NCBI RefSeq assembly: GCF_024266585.1 | Contig: NZ_CP100647.1 | Coordinates: 499,001 to 563,000 of the forward strand | DNA: 64,000 nucleotides | Reading direction: 5' to 3' | DNA from: Xanthomonas sacchari | GTDB lineage: Bacteria > Pseudomonadota > Gammaproteobacteria > Xanthomonadales > Xanthomonadaceae | Shown here: positions 55,074-63,632 of the stretch, piece after piece | Numbering within the stretch: position 1 is the stretch's first letter | Layout: every line of letters starts with the position of its first letter | Position numbers and translations under genes: made by a program | The notes under the pieces: generated by a model | The model's input: the letters and a program-made list of their open reading frames with translations, nothing else | Databases searched by the model: none | Told to the model about the DNA's origin: nothing

Positions 55074-55853
55074 ATGCCGATCCTCGACCTGCCCACGCAT
55101 CGTCTGCATTACCGCATCGACGGCAGCGAAGGCCGTCCGTGGCTGACCCTGTGCAATTCGCTCGGCACCGACCTGCACATGTGGGACGCGCAGATCGCGG
55201 CGCTGGCGCCGCATTTCCGCGTGCTGCGCTACGACCGCCGCGGCCACGGCGCCTCCACCGCCGCGCCGGCGCCGTACGCCATGGCCGATCTCGGCGGCGA
55301 CGTGCTGGCGCTGCTGGACGCGCTGTCGATCGAGCGCAGCCATTTCTGCGGCCTGTCGATCGGCGGGCTGACCGGACAATGGCTGGGCCTGCACGCGGGC
55401 GAGCGCCTGCTCAGCCTGACCCTGTGCGCGACCGCGGCCAGGATCGGCAGCGCCGAGAGCTGGCAGGCGCGCATCGACCAGGTCCGCGCCGAGGGCCTGG
55501 CGCCGCTGTGCGAGGGCACCCGCACGCGCTGGTTCACCCCGGCCTTCGCCGAGGCGCAGCCGGCGGCGGTCGAGGCGATCCTGGACAGCTTCCGCGCCAC
55601 CGATGCGCAGGCCTACATCGGCTGCTGCCAGGCGCTGGCCGAGGCCGACTTCCGCGCACGCCTGGGCGAGATTCGCATGCCGGTGCTGGCGGTGGCCGGG
55701 CACGACGATCCGGTGTGCCCGCCGGCCGATCTGCAGGCCATCGCCACCCAGGTGGCGCAGGGCGGCTACACCGAGGTGCACGGGCGCCACCTGTGCAACG
55801 TCGAATCGCCGCACGCCTTCAACGACGCGCTGCTGCGCTTCCTGCTGCAGTAA
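55074..55853 (+). CDS. pcaD: 3-Oxoadipate enol-lactonase
   Basis: This 259-residue alpha/beta hydrolase has YDRRGHGASTAAPAPYAMAD, the nucleophile elbow FCGLSIGGLTGQWLG, the acid in VAGHDDPVCPPADL and the catalytic His in GRHLCNVESPHAFN. It hydrolyses the enol-lactone to 3-oxoadipate. It precedes pcaC by 37 bp; in some bacteria these two are fused, but here they are separate. Confidence 0.95.
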   Translation: MPILDLPTHRLHYRIDGSEGRPWLTLCNSLGTDLHMWDAQIAALAPHFRVLRYDRRGHGASTAAPAPYAMADLGGDVLALLDALSIERSHFCGLSIGGLTGQWLGLHAGERLLSLTLCATAARIGSAESWQARIDQVRAEGLAPLCEGTRTRWFTPAFAEAQPAAVEAILDSFRATDAQAYIGCCQALAEADFRARLGEIRMPVLAVAGHDDPVCPPADLQAIATQVAQGGYTEVHGRHLCNVESPHAFNDALLRFLLQ

Positions 55854-55890
55854 CCGCGCCCGCCTTTTTCCACACTCAGGAGTCGACCCG

Positions 55891-56283
55891 ATGGACGAGA
55901 ACGAACGCTACGCCGCCGGCCTGCAGGTGCGCCGCGCCGTGCTCGGCGATGCCCACGTCGACCGCTCGCTGGCCGCGCGAACCCCGTTCACCGAAGAGTT
56001 CCAGGAGTTCATCACCCGCACCGCCTGGGGCACGGTGTGGACCCGCGAGGGCCTGCCGCGGCATACGCGTTCGCTGCTGACCCTGGCGATGATGGTGGCG
56101 CGCGGCCACGACGAGGAATTCAAGCTGCACGTGCGCGCGGCGCGCAACAACGGCGTCAGCGCCGACGAGATCAAGGAAGTGCTGCTGCAGGCGGCGATCT
56201 ATTGCGGCGTGCCCGCGGCCAACCACGCCTTCGCCCTGGCCGCGCCGATCCTGGCCGAGCAGGCCGCCGAAGGCGGCGCCTAG
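55891..56283 (+). CDS. pcaC: 4-Carboxymuconolactone decarboxylase
   Basis: This 130-residue protein of the CMD/AhpD-like fold contains TRSLLTLAMMVARGHDEEFK, LHVRAARNNGVSADEIKEVL and YCGVPAANHAF. It decarboxylates gamma-carboxymuconolactone to the enol-lactone used by PcaD. CAGGAG lies 9 bp before the ATG. It is the last gene of the pca operon and converges on an HxlR gene 16 bp away. Confidence 0.95.
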   Translation: MDENERYAAGLQVRRAVLGDAHVDRSLAARTPFTEEFQEFITRTAWGTVWTREGLPRHTRSLLTLAMMVARGHDEEFKLHVRAARNNGVSADEIKEVLLQAAIYCGVPAANHAFALAAPILAEQAAEGGA

Positions 56284-56299
56284 GGCGCCCCACGCGCGC

Positions 56300-56746
56300 T
56301 CAGCGCACCTTCCGCACGACGGTGACCGCCGGGCTCAGCCGCGTGCCGTCGGCGGCGCGCGGCAGCATGCGCGCGACCGGCTTGCCGTTGCGCGTGTCGA
56401 TCAGCACCGAATGGCGCTCGCCGTGCTCGAACAGATGCCGTTCGCCCCACTGCCGCAGCGCCAGCACCACCGCGAACAGGTCCTCGCCCTTGGCGCTCAG
56501 CGCGTACTCGCGGTAGGCGCTGCCGTCGGAGGCCTCGCGCGTTTCCAGGATGCCGGCCTCGACCAGCTTGCGCAGCCGGTCGGCCAGGATGTTGCGCGCC
56601 ATGCCCAGGCTGCGCTGGAAGTCGCCGAAGCGGCGCACCCCATCGAAGGCATCGCGCACGATCAGCAGCGACCAGCGGTCGCCGATCAGGTCGGCGCTGC
56701 GCGCCACCGGGCAGGGCGACGCGGGCATGGCGGGGCGGGGCGGCAT
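56300..56746 (-). CDS. HxlR family transcriptional regulator
   Basis: This 148-residue winged-helix protein has the HxlR pattern SADLIGDRWSLLIVRDAFDG, FGDFQRSLGMARNILADRL, RKLVEAGIL and YREYALSAKGEDLF. It is divergent from an MFS gene; the 105-bp gap has a GTTTC-N5-GAAAC inverted repeat. The likely role is control of that transporter. Confidence 0.9.
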   Translation of the reverse strand: MPPRPAMPASPCPVARSADLIGDRWSLLIVRDAFDGVRRFGDFQRSLGMARNILADRLRKLVEAGILETREASDGSAYREYALSAKGEDLFAVVLALRQWGERHLFEHGERHSVLIDTRNGKPVARMLPRAADGTRLSPAVTVVRKVR

Positions 56747-56814
56747 CGGCGTTCCTGGTAGGCGCTCGGCGGAAGTGGTTGCATTTTAAAACCCATCGAC
56801 CTAGCCTGGAACAA

Positions 56815-56829
56815 GTTTCGTTTTGAAAC
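56815..56829. promoter_or_regulatory. Inverted repeat between hxlR and the MFS gene
   Basis: GTTTCGTTTTGAAAC has perfect 5-bp arms with a 5-bp spacer, 22 bp before the MFS start. A second AT-rich symmetric element (GCATTTTAAAACCC) lies at 56781-56794. Either may be the HxlR operator. Confidence 0.5.
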
Positions 56830-56851
56830 TGGAACGGGCGAGCCTTCGATC

Positions 56852-58156
56852 ATGCAATCCGTCACCGCTGCGCCCTGCATGCCGCGTCGCCTGGTCTGGC
56901 TGTTCGCTGTCGCCAGCGGCTTGAGCGTGGCCAACGTGTACTACGCGCAGCCGTTGCTGGACGCGCTGGCGGCGGATTTCGGCATCCGCCCGGCGGCGGT
57001 GGGCGGGGTGGTCAGCGCCGCGCAGGTCGGCTGCGCGCTGGCCCTGTTGCTGCTGGTGCCGCTGGGCGACCTGCTGGAGCGTCGCCGCCTGATGGCGGTG
57101 CAGGCGTTGGGGTTGGTGGTGGCACTGGCGACGGTGAGCGTGGCGCGGTCGGCGCCGGCCTTGCTGGTCGGCATGCTCGCGGTCGGCATGCTGGGCACGG
57201 CGATGACCCAGGGCTTGATCGCCTACGCGGCCAGCGCGGCGGCGCCGCAGGAGCAGGGACGGGTGGTCGGCGCGGCGCAGGGCGGGGTGTTCATCGGCCT
57301 GTTGCTGGCGCGGGTGGTCGCCGGCGGCGTCAGCGAACTGGCCGGCTGGCGCGGGGTCTATGCCGGCGCGGCGGCGCTGATGCTGGCCCTCGCGCTGCCG
57401 CTGTGGCGCTGGTTGCCGGCGCTGCCGGTGCCGTCGCAGCCGCTGCGCTATGCGCGCCTGATCGCGTCCATGCTGACCCTGCTGCGGCAAGAGCGGGTGC
57501 TGCAGGTACGCGGCGTGCTGGCGCTGTTGATGTTCGCGGCGTTCAACATCTTCTGGAGCGCGCTGGTGCTGCCGTTGCGCGCGCCGCCCTATGCGTTCTC
57601 GCACACCGTCATCGGCGCGTTCGGCCTGGCCGGCGTGGTCGGCGCGCTGGCGGCCGCGCGCGCCGGGCACTGGGCCGACCGCGGCCATGCCCAGCGCACC
57701 AGCGCCGCAGCGCTGGTGCTGTTGGTGCTGGCCTGGTGGCCGCTGTCGCGGCTGCAGCAGTCGCTCGCCGCGCTGGTGTTGGGGATCGTCCTGCTCGACC
57801 TGGCCGGGCAGGCGCTGCACGTGACCAGCCAGAGCATGATCCTGCGCCGCCACCCGCAGGCGCACGGCCGGCTGATCGGCCTGTACATGCTGTTCTACGC
57901 GGTGGGCAGCGGACTGGGCGCGATCGCCACGACCGCGACCTATGCCCAGGCCGGGTGGACCGGCGTGTGCCGCCTGGGGGCGGCGGTCAGTCTGCTGGCG
58001 CTGCTGTTCTGGTGGGCGACGCGGCGGGTCGGTGCGGCGCCGGCGGCGCTCAGTCCAGCACCCGGCTCAGGCGCTGCGCCGCCTGCCGCAGCGCCGGCAA
58101 CACCGTGCCCTGCAGGCTGCCCAGGGTCATCCGCGCCACCGAGCTGCCGACATTGA
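56852..58156 (+). CDS. MFS transporter (drug/metabolite efflux-like)
   Basis: This 434-residue protein has about 12 hydrophobic segments. Its N-terminus (LSVANVYYAQPLLDALAADF, then VSAAQVGCALALLLLVPLGD and LERRRLM) is typical of the YnfM/NepI-like MFS branch. The coding frame runs past the last membrane helix into an Ala/Pro-rich tail that overlaps the end of the convergent IclR gene by 107 bp. The natural stop may have been lost. It is divergent from hxlR. The substrate is unknown and it need not belong to the pca pathway. Confidence 0.85.
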   Translation: MQSVTAAPCMPRRLVWLFAVASGLSVANVYYAQPLLDALAADFGIRPAAVGGVVSAAQVGCALALLLLVPLGDLLERRRLMAVQALGLVVALATVSVARSAPALLVGMLAVGMLGTAMTQGLIAYAASAAAPQEQGRVVGAAQGGVFIGLLLARVVAGGVSELAGWRGVYAGAAALMLALALPLWRWLPALPVPSQPLRYARLIASMLTLLRQERVLQVRGVLALLMFAAFNIFWSALVLPLRAPPYAFSHTVIGAFGLAGVVGALAAARAGHWADRGHAQRTSAAALVLLVLAWWPLSRLQQSLAALVLGIVLLDLAGQALHVTSQSMILRRHPQAHGRLIGLYMLFYAVGSGLGAIATTATYAQAGWTGVCRLGAAVSLLALLFWWATRRVGAAPAALSPAPGSGAAPPAAAPATPCPAGCPGSSAPPSCRH

Positions 58157-58919
58157 GCGCGGCCACCACGCGGTCCTGGCGGTTGCGCACCGGCACCGCC
58201 ACCGAGCGCAGGCCGATCTCCAGTTCCTGGTCCACCACCGCATAGCCGTCGCGCTGCACGCGTTCGAGCAAGGCCTGGAACTGCGCGCGGTCGGTGACGG
58301 TGCGCTCGGTCCGCGGGCGCAGCGGGTTGCGCTCCAGGTAGCTGTTCAAGGTGTCGCCCGGCTGCGCCGCCAGCAGCACCCGGCCCATCGAGGTGCAGTA
58401 GGCCGGCAGGCGGCTGCCGGCGCGCAGGCCGATCGACATGATCCGCACCGTCTCCGCGCGCGCCACGTACAGCAGGTCGTCGCCGTCGAGCACGCCCAGC
58501 GAGCAGGACTCGTGCAGGTCGTCGCGCAGCCCGTCCAGCACCGGCTGCGCCGCCACCGACAGCGCGGCGGTGGACAGGTAGCCGCTGCCGATGCCCAGCG
58601 CGCGCGGCAGCAGCACGTAGCCGCGGCCGTGGGTGCCGGCGTAGCCCAGCTTCTCCAGGGTGTAGAGCACGCGCCGCACCGCCGCACGCGGGATGCCGGT
58701 GTCGGCGCTGAGCTGGGCCATGCTGACGTCGCGGCTGTGCTGGCCGAAGGCGCTGAGCACGGCCAGGCCGCGCGCCAGCGAGGTCATGAAGTTCGGGTCG
58801 CCTTCGCATTCGCCGATGCGCCGCATCAGTTCCGCGGCCAGGCCGCGCTCGGGCGGGGTGGGGGCAGTGGCGGCGCGCGCGGTGCGGCGCGCGCGAGGGG
58901 GACGCGAGGAGTCTGACAT
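58050..58919 (-). CDS. pcaR: IclR family regulator of the pca genes (PcaR/PcaU-type)
   Basis: This 289-residue protein has an IclR wHTH (FMTSLARGLAVLSAFGQHSR, LSADTGIPRAAVRRVLYTLE, KLGYAGTHGRGYVLL) and an effector domain (YCTSMGRVLLAAQPGDTLNS, GYAVVDQELEIGLRSVAVPV). This is the beta-ketoadipate-pathway IclR group, which senses 3-oxoadipate or protocatechuate. I chose the start at 58919; the Arg-rich segment before residue 30 suggests that a later Met (near 58827) is also possible. PcaR-like boxes stand upstream of pcaI. Confidence 0.88.
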   Translation of the reverse strand: MSDSSRPPRARRTARAATAPTPPERGLAAELMRRIGECEGDPNFMTSLARGLAVLSAFGQHSRDVSMAQLSADTGIPRAAVRRVLYTLEKLGYAGTHGRGYVLLPRALGIGSGYLSTAALSVAAQPVLDGLRDDLHESCSLGVLDGDDLLYVARAETVRIMSIGLRAGSRLPAYCTSMGRVLLAAQPGDTLNSYLERNPLRPRTERTVTDRAQFQALLERVQRDGYAVVDQELEIGLRSVAVPVRNRQDRVVAALNVGSSVARMTLGSLQGTVLPALRQAAQRLSRVLD

Positions 58920-59019
58920 GGAAGCGGCGGCGGCGGCGATGCGTCCGATGGTAGTGGCTGCATCCGCGGGCGTCGATGCCGTGGCGAGGGCCGTCGTCCT
59001 GCGCCAGGAAAAACATGGA

Positions 59020-59660
59020 GGAGGGCTGCAGCCGCGACGCGCGGGATTGGGATGCTGTACGAGCAGGAGGATGCGTCGCGTCGGGACTGAAGTCCCTCCC
59101 ACAGGTCAGCTCCCGACAGTGCCGGTGCCGCACGTATGGGAGCGGCTTCGGCCGCGACGCGCGAAGGTTGGAATGCGGTACGAGAGGGAGGATTCGTCGC
59201 GTCGGGACTGAAGTCCCTCCCACAGGTCAGGTTCCGACAGTGCCGGTGCCGTAGGTGTGAGAGCGGCTTCGGCCGCGACGCGCGGAGGTTGGGGGGCGGT
59301 ACGAGAGGGAGGATTCGTCGCGTCGGGACTGAAGTTCCTCCCATAGGTCAACTTCCGACAGTGCCGGTGCCGTCGGTGTGAGAGCGGCTTCGGCCGCGAC
59401 GCGCGGAGGTTGGAATGCGGTACGGGAGGGAGGATTGGTCGCGTCGGGACTGAAGTCCCTCCCACAGGTCAACTTCCGACAGTGCCGGTGCCGTAGGTGT
59501 GAGAGCGGCTTCGGCCGCGACGCGCGGAGGTTGGGGGCGGTACGAGAGGGAGGATTCGTCGCGTCGGGACTGACGTCCCTCCCACAGGTCAGCTTCCGAC
59601 AGTGCCGGTGCCGCAGGTGTGGGAGCGGCTTCAGCCGCGACGCGCCGAAGTTGGGGTGCG
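59020..59660. repeat. Tandem array of composite REP units (about 121 bp, five copies)
   Basis: The REP stem AGCGGCTTCGGCCGCGAC starts at 59141, 59262, 59383, 59504 and 59624, giving periods of 121, 121, 121 and 120 bp. A shortened copy lies at 59021. Between the stems stands the second hairpin GTCGGGACTGAAGTCCCTCC, with variants in two copies. The unit is homologous to that at 42731-43112 but with its own consensus. The gap 58920-59731 has no gene; this array fills most of it. Confidence 0.92.
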
Positions 59661-59731
59661 GTACGCGTAGGAGGATTCGGCGGGTCGAATCGGAGGTCCT
59701 TCACCGAAGACACCGCCTCAGGCCTGCCGCC

Positions 59732-60769
59732 TCAGTCGCCCAGCCGCACCACCAGCTTGCCGAAGTTGCCGCCGCTCAGCATGTCGATGAAGGCCTGCGG
59801 CGCGTTCTCCAGCCCATCCACCACGTGTTCGCGGTAGCGCACGCGGCCGTCGGCCAGCCAGGCGCCCATCTCGCGCAGGAACTCCGGATACAGCTTGATG
59901 AAGTCGCTGACGATGAAGCCGCGCAGGGTCAGGCGCTGGCGCAGCACCTGGCCCATCAGCGCCGGCAGCCGGTCCGGCCCCGGCGGCAACGCGCCGTTGG
60001 CGTTGTAGGTGGCGATGGTGCCGCAGACCGGCACGCGCGCGAAATCGTTGAGCAGCGGCAGCACCGCATCGAACACGTGGCCGCCGACGTTCTCGAAATA
60101 CACGTCGATGCCGTCGGTCGCGGCGGCGCGCAGTTGCGCGGCGAAGTCGTCGGCGCGGTGGTCCAGGGCCACGTCCACGCCCAGTTCCTCGCGCAGGTAG
60201 CGGCACTTCTCCGCGCCGCCGGCGATGGCGATCACCTTCGCCCCGCGCAGCTTGGCGATCTGCGCCACGGTGGCGCCGACCGGCCCGGTCGCCGCGGCCA
60301 CCGCCACGGTCTCGCCCGGCTGCGGCTTGCCGATCTCGTGCAGGCCGGCATAGGCGGTGAAGCCGGGCATGCCGTACACGCCGAGCGCGGTGCTCGGCGG
60401 CAGCGGCGAGGCGGGGTCGAGCTTGCGCCGCAGGTCGGCGCCGTCGACGACCAGATGGGTTTGCCAGCCGCCGTTCTGCACCAGCACCAGATCGCCCGGC
60501 GCGTGGTCGGGGGAATTGGATTGCAGCACCTCGGCCACGGTGCTGCCGACCATGGTCTGGCCCAGTTGCACCGGCGGCGCGTAGGAGGGCGCATCGCTCA
60601 TGCGCCCGCGCATGTACGGGTCCAGCGACAGCCAGCGGTTGCGCAGCAACACCTGGCCGGGGCCGGGCGGCGCCAGCGGCGCCTGTTCGATGCGGAAGTT
60701 GTCCGTGCCCGGCGCGCCTTGCGGGCGCGAGGCGAGCACGATGCGGGTGGTCTGGGTGGGAGCGGTCAT
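59732..60769 (-). CDS. NADP-dependent oxidoreductase (MDR superfamily, CurA/PTGR-like)
   Basis: This 345-residue zinc-free medium-chain dehydrogenase contains LSLDPYMRGRMSDAPSYAPP, the cofactor motif AAATGPVGATVAQIAKLRGA and YFENVGGHVFDAVLPLL. Members reduce the double bond of enones and alkenals. GAGGAA lies 6 bp before the ATG. The start overlaps the end of the aldo/keto reductase gene by 4 bp (ATGA), so they form a coupled pair of carbonyl-reducing enzymes, perhaps for detoxification of reactive aldehydes. Confidence 0.9.
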   Translation of the reverse strand: MTAPTQTTRIVLASRPQGAPGTDNFRIEQAPLAPPGPGQVLLRNRWLSLDPYMRGRMSDAPSYAPPVQLGQTMVGSTVAEVLQSNSPDHAPGDLVLVQNGGWQTHLVVDGADLRRKLDPASPLPPSTALGVYGMPGFTAYAGLHEIGKPQPGETVAVAAATGPVGATVAQIAKLRGAKVIAIAGGAEKCRYLREELGVDVALDHRADDFAAQLRAAATDGIDVYFENVGGHVFDAVLPLLNDFARVPVCGTIATYNANGALPPGPDRLPALMGQVLRQRLTLRGFIVSDFIKLYPEFLREMGAWLADGRVRYREHVVDGLENAPQAFIDMLSGGNFGKLVVRLGD

Positions 60770-61725
60770 GCGGTTTCCTCGCTTGCGGTATTCAATTGCG
60801 CGATGTCCTCGGTGGACAGCTGCAGGCGTGCGGCGGCGAGCAGGTCCTGCAGCTGTTCCAGGCTGGTTGCGCTGGCGATCGGCGCGACGATGCCGGGCCG
60901 CGCCATCAACCAGGCCAGCGCCACCTGGGTCGGCGTGGCGGCATGCTTGCCGGCGATGTCGTCGAGCGCGGCGAGGATGCGCAGGCCGCGCGCGTTGAGG
61001 TAGCGCGCGACCACGCTGGCGCCGCGCGCCTGGCTCTTGCCGGCGTCTTCGGTGCGGCGGTACTTGCCGCTGAGGAAGCCGCTGGCCAGCGCGTAGTAGC
61101 ACAGCACGCCCAGGCCCTGTTCGCGCACCAGCGGCTCCAGTTCGGCCTCGTAGCCGGCACGGTCGTACAGGTTGTACTCCGGCTGCAGCGTCTCGTAGCG
61201 GGGCAGGCCGTATTGCGCGGACACTTTCAGCGCTTCGGACAGGCGCGCAGCGCTGTAGTTGGAGGCGCCGATCGCGCGCACCTTGCCTTGTTCGATCAGC
61301 CGGCCGAAGGCCGCCAGCGAGGCTTCCAGCGGCACCGCGTCGTCGTCCTCGTGCGCCTGGTACAGGTCGATGACGTCGGTCTGCAGGCGCTGCAGCGAAT
61401 CCTCCGCGGCGGCGGCGATGTTGTCGGCGGACAGGCCGGGACGTTCGGCCCACTTGCCGACCTTGGTCGCGATCAGCACCTTGTCGCGCTTGCCGCTGCG
61501 CTTGAGCCACTGCCCGATCAGCGTTTCCGATTCGCCGCCATGGTTGCCGGGCACCCAGGCCGAGTAGATGTCGGCGGTGTCGATGAGGTTGCAGCCGGCC
61601 TCGACGAAGGCATCGAGCAGGGCGAAGGAGGTCTTGGCGTCGGCGCTCCAGCCGAACACGTTGCCGCCGAACGCCAGCGGTGCCGCATGCAGGCCGGAGC
61701 GGCCGAGTTCGCGCGTGTGCAGCAT
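60766..61725 (-). CDS. Aldo/keto reductase
   Basis: This 319-residue TIM-barrel reductase has GRSGLHAAPLAFGGNVFGW, catalytic Tyr in DTADIYSAWVPG, Lys in IATKVGKWAE, and QAHEDDDAVPLEASLAAFG. GGAG lies 8 bp before the start. It is the first gene of a two-gene leftward operon with the MDR oxidoreductase. The substrate is unknown. Confidence 0.9.
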   Translation of the reverse strand: MLHTRELGRSGLHAAPLAFGGNVFGWSADAKTSFALLDAFVEAGCNLIDTADIYSAWVPGNHGGESETLIGQWLKRSGKRDKVLIATKVGKWAERPGLSADNIAAAAEDSLQRLQTDVIDLYQAHEDDDAVPLEASLAAFGRLIEQGKVRAIGASNYSAARLSEALKVSAQYGLPRYETLQPEYNLYDRAGYEAELEPLVREQGLGVLCYYALASGFLSGKYRRTEDAGKSQARGASVVARYLNARGLRILAALDDIAGKHAATPTQVALAWLMARPGIVAPIASATSLEQLQDLLAAARLQLSTEDIAQLNTASEETA

Positions 61726-61900
61726 GGAAAACGCTCCACTGTAGGGAAAGAGGAAAGGATAGTCGCGGTGGATCGACCGATCGGCCAATGCTCGCGAAAA
61801 CAGCGTTCCGTCGGCGTGATTCGCGCTAACGGGAGCGCAACATCCGGCCTTGCCGGGGTGCGTGCTAGGCTCGCGCCACTTCCTATTACGGATGCCTTCC

Positions 61901-62758
61901 ATGACGCTTCGAACCTCGCTCGCCTGCGCCTGCACCCTGGCCGTCGTCACCGCGTTGCTCGCGCCCGCCGCACAGGCGATCAAGCCCGCCGACACCGCCA
62001 CGCTGCCGGCACCCGACGCGGCGCTGCAGGCGGCGGTCGACGGCAGCTGGCGCGATCGCGCCAACGTCGCGCGCGACGCCTATCGCCATCCCGGCCAGAC
62101 CCTGGCGTTCTTCGGCATCACCCCGACCCAGACGGTGATCGAGGTCACTCCGGGGAGTGGCTGGTACGCGGAGATCCTGGCGCCGTACCTGCGCGCGCGC
62201 GGCCAGTACATCGCCGCGGTGGTCGATCCGGCGGCCGTGCCGGAAGGCCGCGGCCGCGACTACCAGCAGAAGGCGCGTGCCGGCCTGGAGCAGAAATTCG
62301 CCGCGGCGCCGGCGCAGTACGACCACGCGCGCATCGTGGCGTATGCGCCGAACGCGCCGGTGTTCGGCCCGCCCGGCTCGGCCGACCTGGTGCTGACCTT
62401 CCGCAACGTGCACAACTGGCGCATGGCCGGCCAGGCCGAGGGCATGTTCAAGGGCTTCTACCAGGTGCTCAAGCCCGGCGGCGTGCTCGGCGTGGTCGAA
62501 CACCGCGCCAAGGCCGATGTGCCGGCCGACGACAAGAGCGGCTATGTCGGCCAGGCGCAGGTGATCGCCATGGCCGAGGCGGCCGGCTTCAAGCTGGCCG
62601 GCAAGAGCGAGGTCAACGCCAATCCGCGCGATACCAAGGACTATCCGGGCGGCGTGTGGACGCTGCCGCCGAGCAACCAGCACGACGCCGCCGACGCCGC
62701 CAAGTACCAGGCGATCGGCGAGAGCGACCGAATGACCCTGAAGTTCGTCAAGCGCTGA
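61901..62758 (+). CDS. Exported class I methyltransferase-like protein (COG4798 type)
   Basis: This 285-residue protein has a clear signal peptide (SLACACTLAVVTALLAPAAQ, cleavage after AQA at residue 26). A Rossmann-type methyltransferase domain follows: TVIEVTPGSGWYAEILAPYL as motif I, DLVLTFRNVHNW as the motif IV region, and LKPGGVLGVVEHRA. Such proteins are annotated as predicted methyltransferases, yet SAM is not expected in the periplasm. A substrate or ligand-binding role is therefore possible. The start at 61901 is preferred over ATG 61892; neither has a good ribosome-binding site. Confidence 0.82.
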   Translation: MTLRTSLACACTLAVVTALLAPAAQAIKPADTATLPAPDAALQAAVDGSWRDRANVARDAYRHPGQTLAFFGITPTQTVIEVTPGSGWYAEILAPYLRARGQYIAAVVDPAAVPEGRGRDYQQKARAGLEQKFAAAPAQYDHARIVAYAPNAPVFGPPGSADLVLTFRNVHNWRMAGQAEGMFKGFYQVLKPGGVLGVVEHRAKADVPADDKSGYVGQAQVIAMAEAAGFKLAGKSEVNANPRDTKDYPGGVWTLPPSNQHDAADAAKYQAIGESDRMTLKFVKR

Positions 62759-62844
62759 GCCGGCACGCGGGCGGGGCGGCGCGGGCGCATGGGACAATGC
62801 CCGCGCCGCGCCGTGCGGCGCAGGTCCCGCCGCCGTTCCCGCCG

Positions 62845-63381
62845 ATGCTGATCGCCTTCAACAAGCCCTTCAACGTGCTGTGCCAGTTCACCGATCGCAG
62901 CGACCCGCCGCGGCGCACCCTGGCCGAGTTCGGCCTGCCCGCCGACGTATACGCGGCCGGACGCCTGGACTACGACAGCGAAGGCCTGCTGCTGCTGACC
63001 GACGACGGCGCGCTGGCGCACCGTCTCACCGATCCGCGGCACAAGCAGCCCAAGACCTACTGGGTACAGGTGGAGGGCGCGCCGCAAGCGGAGCAGTTGC
63101 AGCGCCTGCGCGACGGCGTGCTGTTGAACGACGGCCCGACCGCGCCGGCCGAGGTGCGCCTGCTGGAGACGGCGCCGGCGCTGTGGCCGCGCGATCCGCC
63201 GGTGCGCTTCCGCAAGCGCGTGCCCGATGCCTGGTTGCAGGTGGTGCTGCGCGAAGGCCGCAACCGCCAGGTGCGGCGGATGACCGCGGCGGTGGGCTTG
63301 CCGACCCTGCGCCTGGTGCGCGCGGCGATGGGCGCGCACCGGTTGGATGGATTGGCGCCGGGCGCGTGGCGCGCGCTGTAG
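62845..63381 (+). CDS. rluE: 23S rRNA pseudouridine synthase, RluE type
   Basis: This 178-residue RsuA/RluB-family enzyme without an S4 domain has the catalytic Asp in AAGRLDYDSEGLLLLTDD, KQPKTYWVQVEG and the RNA-contact block LREGRNRQVRRMTAAVGLPT. The short form corresponds to RluE, which modifies U2457 of 23S rRNA. The start at 62845 (MLIAFNKPFNVLCQF) matches the family. Confidence 0.9.
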   Translation: MLIAFNKPFNVLCQFTDRSDPPRRTLAEFGLPADVYAAGRLDYDSEGLLLLTDDGALAHRLTDPRHKQPKTYWVQVEGAPQAEQLQRLRDGVLLNDGPTAPAEVRLLETAPALWPRDPPVRFRKRVPDAWLQVVLREGRNRQVRRMTAAVGLPTLRLVRAAMGAHRLDGLAPGAWRAL

Positions 63382-63421
63382 CGTGCGAGGTGCATGGGCG
63401 CGCATGCACAGGCGTGCGCGC

Positions 63422-63486
63422 GTAGGAGCGGCTGCAGCCGCGACGGTTGACCGGGAACGTCGTGTCGCGGCTGAAGCCGCTCCTAC
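63422..63486. repeat. Inverted REP pair
   Basis: GTAGGAGCGGCTGCAGCCGC faces GCGGCTGAAGCCGCTCCTAC across about 25 bp. The left stem has a T-to-G change in the loop. It lies after rluE. Confidence 0.85.
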
Positions 63487-63559
63487 AAGATGCGTCCCGG
63501 AGTTACTGGAAGTGCCGTGAAACCGCGCCTACGTGGGAAGCGACGCGCAGCCAGCCCAT

Positions 63560-63589
63560 AAAAAAGCGACCGGGATCTCTCCCGGTCGC
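63560..63589 (-). terminator. Rho-independent terminator of the right-edge gene
   Basis: Read on the minus strand, GCGACCGGGA-GAGA-TCCCGGTCGC is followed by six T residues, 43 bp after the stop of the gene at 63633-64000. Confidence 0.92.
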
Positions 63590-63632
63590 TGCGTCTTGCC
63601 CCGCGGCTGCCGTCGCTGGCAGCCGGCGCATC

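Noticed and set aside
53346..55814. 822-codon minus-strand frame across pcaG, pcaB and pcaD
   Set aside because: It spans several well-identified plus-strand genes and shows only Arg/Ala/Gly-rich sequence.
59020..59660. Series of short proteins encoded on both strands with Arg/Cys-rich sequence
   Set aside because: The frames arise from the 121-bp REP repeat; they have no ribosome-binding sites and repeat the same peptide.
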